Positions 31,525 to 42,050 of a stretch of DNA of 64,000 nt are shown here, in pieces. The position numbers and the translations under genes were made by a program. Each line of letters begins with the position of its first letter. Position 1 is the stretch's first letter. Below the pieces are notes generated by a model, which did not search any database, was not told the origin of the DNA, and was given only the letters and a program-made list of their open reading frames with translations. Origin of the DNA: Polytolypa hystricis UAMH7299 (lineage: Eukaryota; Ascomycota; Eurotiomycetes; Onygenales). Where the stretch lies: NCBI GenBank assembly GCA_002573605.1, contig PDNA01000047.1:113155-177154 (forward strand), given 5' to 3'.

Positions 31525-33409
31525 CTAGTGCTTCCTCCGACGAACCATCATCGTGGCCTGACGATCTGGCATGCTCTTGCCCAAAATAACCGTGTTGAGA
31601 GGCCTTTGGTCGAAGGACTTGAGTTCGTAGTTGTAAAGTAAGTATGCGACAGTGAGTTTGATCAAGTGGGCGGCAAGCCAACGGCCGGGGCTTTTATGTC
31701 GGTGTTAGTTCATAAGTATCCATTTAACAGGTAAAAGGTTATGTATACATACCAAGCAAACTTGCCTACTCCGAAGGGCAAGAACGTGTCGGTAACATTG
31801 ACAACGCCTATACTCGTGAGTGGGACTGCTGTGTCCTTTTCATCCAGCTTCTCCCCGGGCCTGCGATTGCAATGGCGAAATGGATCATATTTGGCTGCAT
31901 CGGGGTAGATGTTTTCGTCTGCGTGTATGCCTACAGCGGGCACTCCAAGCATGGTTCCTTTGGGCAGATGGTATCCCGAAGGCAATGTGACACCCCCTTT
32001 CGCAACTACCTTTCGCTCCACGTTGATGCTGGAGACAGGATGGCAACGCATGGTCTCGCGAATGGCGCTGTTTAGCAAGACGAGACGAGGAAGGAGACCC
32101 TGGTCTGCCCATCCTTTGTCAGGGGAAGAATTCAGGGCGCTTGCGATCTCATTGTACAAATGATCTTGCACTTTCATGTCTGGAGGACAGGAGAGCACGT
32201 CGTAAATAACATTTGTTGCTGTGGCTTTGGTGGAAGGAGAGGCTGCGGGAATCTGGGGATTGGAAGAGTAGGTCAGCATGTGGACTCCGGGCAGTAAATG
32301 AACGTCACAAGCGTTTGTTGCGGTGTGCGAGAAATTGACACCACTGGGATGCTGATACGCTCTTCGACGCGAGAGATTTGGACTTACCATTATGGCCAAA
32401 CGGCGCGAAAAGCCGGTTGGGCTGCATCGCTCAACATTTCCCGTACTTAGCAGAGCATCTGATGCCCAAGTAACCAAGTCTGGAGGCGGAGTATAGTCGA
32501 GCGTGGGATCTTGACTCTTTCTCAACAGCTTATAGAAACGCTCCTCAACCAACGGAATGAACCATTTCTTCAACATACGCTGCTGTCTAAACATGGTCAA
32601 GCTGCTCAAAAGCCGTCCGACGGTGGGCTTCAGGAACCTAGGCAGAAGATTTCCAACAAGGATGGTACTGAAGCCGAATGCTTTTGAAAAGCTGCTGACA
32701 TCCTCGCGGAAAGCATCATTCCGGCATACAGACTGACCAACCAAGATACGGATAAGAGCCGGGAAGACCGCCTTTTCAACCGTCTCCCAAACGTTCGCCT
32801 CAATCCATTTCTCTGTATCTATCCCCAAGGCGGCATCGAGGTTAAAGCTCACTTCTTCGGCGAAAACTCCCTGGAGCTTCAGTAAATTGCGGGTCATTTT
32901 GTGGTGGATAGTATCCAAGAAGACCCGATCAATAACGCTATCTTGTTCGGGGAGTATAAGGTCGAGAGCGAACTTCTCATACCGAGCCTCGTGAATCGAA
33001 AGCACGTCCTGCGGCTGGTCGAGAACCCAGCGAATGTGTTCTCGAGGGACCATGATCTCAGGTTGAAAGCCCACATCCGGTTTGACAAAGAATTTTCCTT
33101 TGCTACCAAACTGTGCGAGGCCATTAGCGAACAGGCTACAGCTTCTCGATGGGATAAGAGATTAAGGGAGGAGCTCACTCTGGTATACGCAGCTCTTAGT
33201 CCCGGTAGGCCTTCTTTCTCACCTCGCAGGCATGCTGATATCCGGGGGAACAATCCAGGCTTCTCCCCTATCCATGGCAGGGCACCCGACGGAGATAGGA
33301 GCCACTTCTCAACCAAAAATAGGAACGTTATAACCAAGGATGAAGAAATGCTCAACACCCATACTGGATCCCAGGAGGTAAAGCTGTAAAAGGCTGTTTC
33401 CCCAGACAT
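31525..33409 (-). CDS. Cytochrome P450 D, paralogue of P450 A (triterpene cluster)
   Basis: Four exons: 33409-33179, 33110-32388, 32252-31753, 31690-31525 (539 aa). N-terminal anchor '[20 protein letters not shown]', then '[13 protein letters not shown]'. '[19 protein letters not shown]' parallels the same position in P450 A. The I-helix region after the second intron is '[18 protein letters not shown]', where the acid-alcohol pair is replaced by Ser/Thr. K-helix 'AIRETMR', haem loop 'FGVGKFA' / 'CPGRWLAA'. The intron at 32387-32253 is 135 bp, a multiple of three and stop-free, so an unspliced reading gives a falsely continuous protein with ~45 foreign residues. Same intron phases and same 723-nt second exon as P450 A. 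Divergent from the MFS gene. Confidence 0.88.
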
Positions 33410-34126
33410 GGTAGTGGTATCAAAAGACAGCCAAGGATAATAATAAAAAATTCAAGGGGGAAAGGGTTGTGGAAGCGGAATGTATGTAGTCAGAAGTAAT
33501 AAAATAAAAAAGCCTGATGACTGAAAAAATGCAATGGAAAGGGAAGACAGATGTATGCAAAGTTATACCTAGTAGGCCAAGATCAACTGGGTCAAACCGC
33601 CAGAAATATTTAATATATTCCCCAGCAAGGTCGCAGCATAAAATAAGCACGGCCGACATACTTCAGCGCATCCAAATCTACGTAATGACCTCGTTCATGT
33701 ATCCCGAACGGGCCAGGGCTGACAGGGGGGGTGGGGCAATCTTCCATAAAAAACCCCGAGTGTGAGACCAGGATGCTTTCATCGAAACCCAATAACGAGC
33801 AAGACACCAGAGCGGGATTCGGGAGCCATGAACTTAGACCAATATATCAGTGGGCTTCAATCTCACTCTCGCACACTCCGCTCGCATCCGTCCAGCCCCT
33901 TACATTTCAATGAATAAACCCGACCACGCTATCTCCTCTCGGCGTGAACGAGCTGGAATTAAGTGATGAGGCGGTGGACAGTCAAAGGCTCAAAGTCCGT
34001 TTGTAAATAGTTCAACAAAAGCATGTTCTATCACCTCTTCTTCCGCACGGAAAACCCTTTTTCGCATCGTACATCTTGTGTGTGGCTTTTAAGAGAAGGA
34101 AAAAAGAGGAAGACGAGGATAGCAAG
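33410..34126. promoter_or_regulatory. Bidirectional promoter between P450 D and the MFS transporter
   Basis: 717 bp between divergent start codons. AT-rich near P450 D, with a G7 run at about 33724-33730. No CACCTGG site was found here. Confidence 0.45.
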
Positions 34127-36050
34127 ATGCGTATACGATGGTTCAGAAATCGCGAGGAGGGTCGTCCACCAGAACCATGCTCGACTTCCTCAGGGGCCCA
34201 TTTGGAGGAGCAGAATGAAGAAACAAAGGAAGAAGACGAGGAATCAGACCGCGAATATCCAGGATGGAGAATAATAATCCCAGTCATGTTATCTCTATAC
34301 ATCATCCTGTTTCTTGTGGCTCTTGTAAGTCTTTTGCAAAAATTTCCGAAATTCCCGTTCGAATGAATGATGGGCTCATCTATGTGGAATTTAGGATGGC
34401 ACAATAATAGCAACGGCTGTCCCAAGTATCACAAACCAGTTCAGCTCCATCGAAGATGTCGGTTGGTACGGTTCAATGTACATGATGATGCGCTGCGCCT
34501 TCGTCCTCGTCTTTGGCAAACTATACAGCTTCCACAGTCCCAAATGGGTTTTGCTCTCTGCTATGGCGTGGTTTGAATTTGGGTCCCTTCTTTGCGGTGT
34601 AGCGCCAAATTCAAAAGTCCTGATCGTCGGCCGTGCGGCGGCGGGTGTTGGCGCGGCAGGCATTTTCACAGGCGCTATGGTGGCAGTGAAATATCTCTTT
34701 CCGCTGCAGAAACGGCCGATTGTAATGGGTCTTCTGGGCATGACTTTCACACTGTCTACAGTGTTGGGACCTTTGATAGGGGGTGTCCTCACGGACAACC
34801 TCTCTTGGCGATGGTGCTTCTACATCAATCTCCCGCTCGGCGGCACTGGCATGTTGATGCTGATATTCTTCCTGAATCTCCCGTCACCGGTGAAATCGGA
34901 AGAACGCATAACCCCCAAGCAACGCTTTCTCAGACCAGACCCCCTTGGCTTCCTCCTGTTCGTCCCGTCCATCATCAGCCTCCTCCTGGCTCTCGAATGG
35001 GGCGGTACGAAGTACTCATGGTCAAATCCGAGGATGATCGTTCTATTAACCCTGTTCGCCTTTCTTTTCATCTGCTTCATCCTGGCACAAGTCCGGCTCA
35101 AAGAAAACGCTACCGTCCCTCCTCGCATCGCCAGACAGCGCTCCATCGCATTTGCCCTGTGGTTTTCACTCGCAACAGGCGGCGCTGTCACGACGGTTGC
35201 ATACTACCTACCATTGTGGTTCCAATCTATCGAAGGCACATCTGCTACGCGATCTGGAGTCAACGTCCTTCCCAACGCTATTGCAACCATGATTGGCTCG
35301 ATTAGTACTGGCGTGCTGACCTCGAAGATCGGATACTACGTCCCCTTCATGATCTCTGGACCCATCCTGATGGCGATTGGATCAGGGCTGCTCTCCACTT
35401 TGACGCCCACCACTGCAGGTAGCAAGCGCATCATCTATCAAGTTGTCTACGGCCTTGGCTCCGGGGGATGCGGCCAGCAAGCCTCTCTCGCGGCGCAGAC
35501 GGTTCTCAACGACAAAGACGTCGCGATTGGTGCGGCGCTGATGATGTTCGGCCAGATGTTGGGTTCTGCGGTATTCATCTCCGTCGGACAAAATGTCTTT
35601 GCAACCACTCTTGTGAAGGATCTCATGAAGATACCAGGAGCTGATGTCGAGAGGATTCTCGACACAGGCGCCACTGAGATGAGAAATTTCTTGTCAGGTA
35701 GGGTTTTAGAGCTCGTGCTGCAGGCGTATAACCATGCCATTACCGGGATATTCTTAGTGCCGGTGGGTTTGGCGTGTGCGGCGTTGCTGGGCTCCGCCGG
35801 CATGGAGTGGAAGAGTGTCAAAAAGGCAAAGAAGAGGAAGAAGGCTCCCGAAGACGTGGAAGGGGAGAAAGATAGAGGGGGAGCAACCAGCGAAGAAGGG
35901 CTGGTGGGTGGTGACGAGAACAATGCGCAGACAGATACAACATTCCAACACAGCATCATGGAAGTTGACCTGAGCATCAGCTCAAGACAAGCTCGAGGTG
36001 GCAGGAGGCCTCTTTCAGCACCAGCAGCACTGGCGGCACCAGAGCGTTAA
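34127..36050 (+). CDS. MFS drug/metabolite efflux transporter, DHA14 type
   Basis: Two exons: 34127-34324 and 34395-36050 (617 aa). An acidic cytosolic N-terminus ('NEETKEEDEESDREYP') leads to about 14 membrane segments. Family signatures: 'LDGTIIATAVPSI' restored exactly across the intron (motif D1), 'VGRAAAGVGAAGIFTGAM' (motif A/B region), 'GVLTDNLSWRWCFYINLPLG' (the 14-TM-type signature) and 'LPLWFQSIEGTSATRSGV' (motif C-like loop). The C-terminus is long, Lys/Glu-rich and cytosolic. Such pumps commonly sit at the edge of fungal secondary-metabolite clusters and export the product or give self-protection. Here it lies head-to-head with P450 D, 717 bp apart, so assignment to the triterpenoid cluster is reasonable but inferred. 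Confidence 0.9.
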
Positions 36051-36586
36051 TTAAATAGGCCTTAGCAATAGACGGTAATTCCCTTTTCTTCATGTACACA
36101 GTTGGCGTTGAGCGACATTTTTTCTAATTGGGCTCCTCAGGACTTTGAAGCTTGGACCCATGTTAGTTAGATACGTAATTTGAAAGGCGCACTCGCATCA
36201 TGTATTGTGTCAGTGTAATCTGTAGTCAGAAATGTCCGGGATGTATCATTATCGATGTGTTGAGTCCTCTATAAATCCCCGGATACTTTGTAATGTTGCG
36301 GTTGGTGTTGATGTTTCCCCGAATTCTCCAAAATGGTCTGGATGATCACGACATCTGCTGCTGGCCACGCGATCAACAGACATCGTAGCCCTTGTCAACC
36401 AACCCCAACTGCTTCAATTCTCCGCTACGTCCTTGACAAGGACTTCTCAGCTGACCACCTCTCCGTCGCTGTCTTGTCCACTTCTTCGAAGCTTGACTTG
36501 GCCGTTATGCCTTCGTTTTCCATCCAAAACCCCGCTGAGCCGTCTCATCCAACCCGCGCAGCTCGAAGCTGCGTCGTATAGCTACC
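36051..36586. other. Intergenic, 3' flank of MFS and 5' leader of the next gene
   Basis: No separate gene. A small upstream frame starts at ATG 36333 and ends before the next start (36587), and might act as a uORF if the transcript begins early enough. Confidence 0.4.
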
Positions 36587-38393
36587 ATGGCTGCCACAAG
36601 CGCTTTGGTCCCGCCCTCACCGTCAAACACCACGGCCAACACTGCCGGTCATATCGTCCATGAAAGCGACGCAGGTCCCGCGACCCGCGATCCGCGACAA
36701 TCTGTGCAGTCGGCGTTCCGGATCTCGCAACAAAACAAGCGGCACGATGATGACATTACGGAAAATGGGACGCCATTGATTGGGGGAATCACAAGACGGA
36801 CGCTGGGGATTATATTATTGCTAGTAGTTGTCGTGCTATGGACGGTGTCGAACTTTTTGGCCAGTGTACGTACAGACCCCGCTATTCGCGCAGTCGGTGC
36901 ATATCTACCCTCCGGGATGTTGAGGATATTTGAATGATATATATACTAATTCTCCCGTCTCTCCTTTGCTATTGAATTAAACAGACTATATTCGCCGATA
37001 ACACATATTCAAAACCGTACTTTGTCACATACCTCAACACCACCACATTCATTTCCCCGCTGTTCCCGATCATTGGGAAGAGGCTCTTCCGGCTGTGGAG
37101 GGCAGGGAAATTAAGCCAGATCAAGTCGCTGCGATCATTACTGGTGGAATTTGATGCGCATGAGAAAAACGAGGAGTCAAGACCGTTTCTAGACGCTGAC
37201 GCGGAGGACGGTGCGGAGAACGGCCAGCGAGATGCGGAGCCTTTGCTGAGGGCATCATCGGAGAATGAGGGTCGCGGTGATGTGCAGGAAGCGAGAGCTG
37301 GGAAAGGGAAATTGGGATTCAAAGAGACTGCGAAGTTGAGCTTGGAGTTTTGCTTGCTATGGGTGAGATCATCGGACCATCTCCCTAGGATTATCCCCTA
37401 TACACCTCTTCATAGAATTGCTCGCTGACTGAGGAGTTTATTGGTGTAGTTCGCAGTAAGTTGTCGATTTAATCCGACTCCCTTGGATGCTGCAGCTCTT
37501 TTTTTGCTGATACGAGTCAATACAGGCGAACTACTTTGCTCTAGGATGCTTGCAATTTACCACTGTGGGGAGCGCGACGATATTAACTTCTACCAGTGGT
37601 ACGGTGATGTCTTGCTATGCTCTCACTTCTTATGTTCCTCATTTAATACTTTTCTCCCAGGTATTTGGACCCTCATCTTCGGCACTGTGGCCGGCGTCGA
37701 GAAATTCACCGCCCGCAAACTACTCGGAGTCCTCGCCTCACTGATCGGGATAATCATCATATCACGCGTCGACTTATCCGGCAAAAAGGTCAGTGACGAT
37801 GATGCCAACGGCAGGCCCCCCAGCTCGTTCCCGCACAAGACTGTAGCGGAAATCGCTATTGGCGACGCGATGGCTGCCTTTAGCGCCATCTTGTACGGCG
37901 TGTATACGATCGTGATGAAGAAGCAAGTTGGAGATGAGGGCAGAGTGAATATGCCGTTGTTCTTTGGCCTCGTTGGCCTGATTAATACAGTATTACTCTG
38001 GCCAGTGTTTTTTATTTTGCATTTTACGGGATTTGAGACGTTTGAGCTGCCTGGCACTGGTAGGATTTGGACGATTATACTCGTGAGTATTTCTTCTTCA
38101 TCTATGGCTGTTATCCCTTTTTCTTTTTTTTTCGATATTTGGATTCTCGGATCTAATTACTTGCTGGATATATGTAGGTCAATTCCATCTCCTCGCTCGT
38201 CTCAGATATCCTCTGGGCATATGCTATGCTTCTCACCACGCCGCTGGTCGTCACCGTGGGCCTCAGCTTAACCATTCCGCTCTCACTCGTCGCGCAGATA
38301 TTTTTGCAGGGACTGTATTCCAGCGCGACGTACTGGGTCGGTGCTGGTATTGTGTTTTTCTCCTTCCTTGTAGTTAATCATGAGAGCATGTGA
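36587..38393 (+). CDS. Thi74/SLC35F-type drug/metabolite transporter (EamA fold)
   Basis: Six exons: 36587-36865, 36985-37362, 37450-37455, 37526-37598, 37661-38082, 38178-38393 (457 aa). Ten membrane segments are predicted, beginning 'TLGIILLLVVVVLWTVSNFL'. Family motifs are 'FVTYLNTTTFISPLFP', 'ANYFALGCLQFTTVGSATIL' and 'GDAMAAFSAILYGVYTIVMK'. A ~100-residue charged cytosolic loop separates segments 2 and 3. The best yeast match by memory is YML018C/THI74, vacuolar-membrane members of the DMT superfamily with unclear substrate. Exon 3 is only 6 nt (Phe-Ala), flanked by good GT/AG sites, and is needed to rebuild the LLWFxANYF motif. The gene probably marks the conserved border of the cluster. 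Confidence 0.88.
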
Positions 38394-38971
38394 GGTTGGA
38401 CGGAATAGGCATCTGTTTGAGACCCCTTTCTTCATGAACGGGGAATTAACGGCCCTATTATTGGTTTGTTTTCGCACCTCCTCTGTGGGACATAGATTGG
38501 ACTTGTTTCATACATTACCGTTTTGTACATACTTTTTCTTGCCTCCTCGGCTTTTTGTGGTTTTTGGTTTATCCTAGCTGCCTCTACCTACCCATAGAAC
38601 TCCTCGTTGTATTGTTAGTGTGTTTTCGATTGGCATAGAGTGGACGGGATTCCAATCCCTAGCATCGCGTATGTAGTTAGCCCCTGATATGGCCAGTTAC
38701 ATTACTTCCAAGGCTTATACAGAGTATATAGTTCACAATTCGGAAGATCATACCTGGGTGGACTGTTTTCACCATTTTGGATTTCATGAAGAGACTAAGT
38801 TACTGTGAAGCAGCGCTTCATAGAATGTTCGATGAACGCCAACCTCCCCCTATTGTCTATCAAAACCCAATAAATATAGCCCCTACATAGACCCTCAACT
38901 ACAAAAATGCTTTGGACAACATAGAACAACAAATCCACAAAACAAACCCAACTTCCACTCTCTCAAATTTT
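38394..38971. other. Intergenic, convergent 3' flanks
   Basis: No gene seen. Convergent genes end on both sides. Confidence 0.5.
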
Positions 38972-41644
38972 TTACTTCCTCTTCTTCGCCGTCCTCTTCT
39001 CAGCCCTAACATCCTTCTTCAACCTCGAATCCACAATCTTATACTTACCCTTGACACCCCTGGGCCGTCCAGAGATTCCCTTATTCCCACCCCTCGCAAC
39101 CACCAACTTGACACTCTGCTTCGGCTTCTTCTTCGTCGCCTTCGCCATCAATTTTGCAATCGTCTGCGCCTTATCCCTCTCACTAACGCCTTCATCATCC
39201 GCCAACAGCGCAGATTTCTTCTTCAATTTCTCCAAGCGAGCGGCGGCGCGCATCTTCTTGCGGCCCTTGGCTTCGAGAACCTTCTTTATCGGCCGTGCGT
39301 TTATGGCGCGTAATTTTTCGCGTATAGCAGCTGCGGCTGCGGCAGTTATGGGTTTGTTAGGCTTCGAGTGTCTGGTTTCATCGTCGAGGAACCACTCGGG
39401 TAGGCCGTCGGAGTCGCGGAAGGCGAGTTTGTTGAAGCCGTCGTCCATGACGTCGGTGGCAGTCCTTTCGCCCGTGGCGAGTTGTTGGGCGAGGGACATT
39501 GCTTCTGCGGTTATTATATCGATGTCTGCGCCGGGGATTGAGGTTAGAATTAAGTTTTGATAAGTCAGAATAGGGGGGAGAAGGGAAGTGGTGGTAGAAC
39601 TTACCGAGTTGGCCGTTCGACTTCCGCGGGTCGGCTTCTATATCTTCTTGCTCGTCACCGGATACAAAATCAGATGCTTCAGGGATATCTTCATCTGAGG
39701 ACTGAGAGACTTCCTCCTCAATTTGCTGTTGCTTGCGATCTGAGTTCTTGTTTTTGGGTTGTTTCTGAACCAGTTCTTCGACATCTGACCAGGAATCTTC
39801 GTTTTCCGCCTCATCTGACTCCTCTTCTCCATCATCCAAGCCCTGGAATATATCCTGATCAAAGAACAATGCGGCCTTGTTAGATAATCCATTTGCAGTC
39901 GCAATAGTTTTTGGCAGTGCCGCTAACGAAAACGCAATCTTGTCTTCTACGTCCGACTCATCATCGCTGCCTCCAGAGCCAGAAAATCCTTCCCACTCAT
40001 CCGCTTCATGTGCTTTCCGCGCCTTCTTCGCTCTCAGTTTCGCATCCCGGTCTTCTCGAGTGGTCTGATACTCCTCATACAGCGAATCTAGTTGGCGCTC
40101 CAAGCGGTCCTCCTCGTCGTCAGATTCATCGTCTAGCGTCGACGAATCGCCGTCGTCCTCGTCCTCGCTTTCAATTATAGCAGAGTTCATATTCCCACGG
40201 GAGATTGTGTTAACGGCATCACTCCGGTCGACGGGTTTGATAGCGAACATAGCGCCTTCATCCAGAGGCCCGCTTTGCTCCATACCAATTTCCATCGGGG
40301 TAGTCATGTGCAACTGCATCCTAACAACCTCCTTTTGTTTCCGCTCATTCTCCCTTCGTCGCTCTTTCTTCTTTCTCCCTGATTCCTGCTCTTTGAGTCT
40401 CTGCAGGTCTTCTTGGATAGCTAATTCCTCGTCCATGGGCTCAACTTCCGCGACTTCCTCGGCCTCCTCGGCCTCCCCAGCCTTGTGTGATCCCTTTTTG
40501 ATAGCTAGACCAAACTTCTCGCGTACCTTTATTCGCCATCTGAGAAGATTACGGAACTCTTTTTTACCAAGAAGCTTGAGGTCCTCGCAACAGAGTTTGA
40601 TTTCATCTGTAGTCTCCGGAAGACGTTCCAACGTCGACAGTGCTAAATCTCCACTTAGAGGCTGCTGAAAACTAAGTTTGTTGTATGATCCGAGAATTGC
40701 TATAGGATCGGCTGCATTGATATACTCCGTCACAGAGATTTCCTTGTGCTGTGTATAGTCTCCCTCTTCATAACCTTCTCTCTTCCTCTTCTTCTTTTCC
40801 GGATTGAAGACTTTAGCTTCATGGTTCGGGGTCGCATCCTGCAATTCGGCGAAGACGTGTCTTGCATCGAGGAACTTGGGGTCAATTTGTTTCGGCGCCT
40901 TGAATCCCAAGCAGACAACGAAAATCTCAGCAGAAACATTTCGTGAGGAGGGCGGCTTGGTCGCTTCGACTGTCGTGAATAATTGCTTAAACACCCACAG
41001 TAAAGGATTGTAATCTTTGGACCTGAACACTTTTGTAACGAATGTGCCACCGGGAACCAGGAATTCTGTTGCAAGCTTCAACGACTGAAGCACCAGTTCC
41101 GCCTGCGAGAAAGCATCCTGCACCCAAGCAACACCGACGTTTGGAGCACCATCGTGAAGAACGGTATCCGCTTTCCAGGTCTTAAAGTGCTGTCGAATAG
41201 TCGCGCGACATTTCTCGGTCGTAATATCGCTTTGGAAGGTAATGACTTTGGGAATGTTTTTTATGGGGGCGAGATCGACACCGACGATAAGACTCTGCGC
41301 CGGCATGCACTCTGCTGCTACTTGGCACCAAGACTATAACATCCCAAAGCGACCCGGTTAGACGCACAATCCTTCGACGATTGCAGACGAATAAAGTGGA
41401 GGAAAACTTACACCTGGCGCAGCGCAAAGATCCAGGAGCACTTTGCTCTTCTCCAAGAAGCCATACTTTTTGTTGAGCTGGATCAGCTTGAAAGCTGCAC
41501 GAGCCCGGTATCCCTTCTCTTTGGCGAGCTTGTACCACTTGTCCAAACGGCCTTTGCCGTGCTATTCATACAGATATCAGCTCCGAAACACAAAAAGCGG
41601 CGAAGAGTACGGAGTACGGAGCATACCTTTTTTTGGATGGCCAT
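38972..41644 (-). CDS. spb1: AdoMet-dependent rRNA 2'-O-methyltransferase Spb1
   Basis: Four exons: 41644-41627, 41561-41412, 41333-39605, 39525-38972 (816 aa). The N-terminal FtsJ/RrmJ domain is complete once spliced: 'KEKGYRARAAFKLIQLNKKY' (first catalytic Lys), 'LDLCAAPGSWCQVA' (SAM motif), 'DGAPNVGVAWVQDAFSQ' (catalytic Asp) and 'GGTFVTKVFRSKDYNPL' (second Lys). Then come the Spb1-specific middle region with 'LLGKKEFRNLLRWRIKVRE', long acidic and coiled stretches, and the basic C-terminal Spb1 domain ending 'GVKGKYKIVDSRLKKDVR'. Spb1 methylates the 25S rRNA A-loop guanosine and is needed for 60S subunit assembly in the nucleolus. The first exon encodes only six residues (MAIQKK). Confidence 0.96.
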
Positions 41645-42050
41645 GACTGAGTTGGCAGATCAGCTCCGGCTGTTATTCTATAGTGACTGACTGTATCAAA
41701 CAGCCTCTGTAACTCGAGACACGACAGAACGGGCAATATCTCAAACGAATCTTCCTCTTCCCGCAGCAGATCGCATCTCCAAATCTTCGCTGGTCTTGGC
41801 AACAATTAATTTTTGGCGGTCTATCGTCACATGACTTGAGAGGTTTACATAATCTGTAATGACATCACGTTACCACAGGCTCCGGCCGAATCAATCAAAT
41901 GAGCTCAACGCATAACGTGCCAGCAACAACGTCACCAACTCACCATTTATATCCCCCAACACTTCTTCGTAAAGCCCATATGCACCTCTAGATTCCATGT
42001 AACAGTCCCCCCGCACAATTTTCTTTTGTTATGCATTGTTCCTCTTACCT
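41645..42050. promoter_or_regulatory. Bidirectional promoter between spb1 and the lipase-like gene
   Basis: 406 bp between divergent start codons. A doubled TACGGAG element lies just inside spb1 intron 1 (41607-41621). Confidence 0.45.

Noticed and set aside
34592..35305. 237-residue frame overlapping the MFS gene
   Set aside because: It is the +1 shadow of the transporter, which has clear membrane segments and motifs in its own frame.
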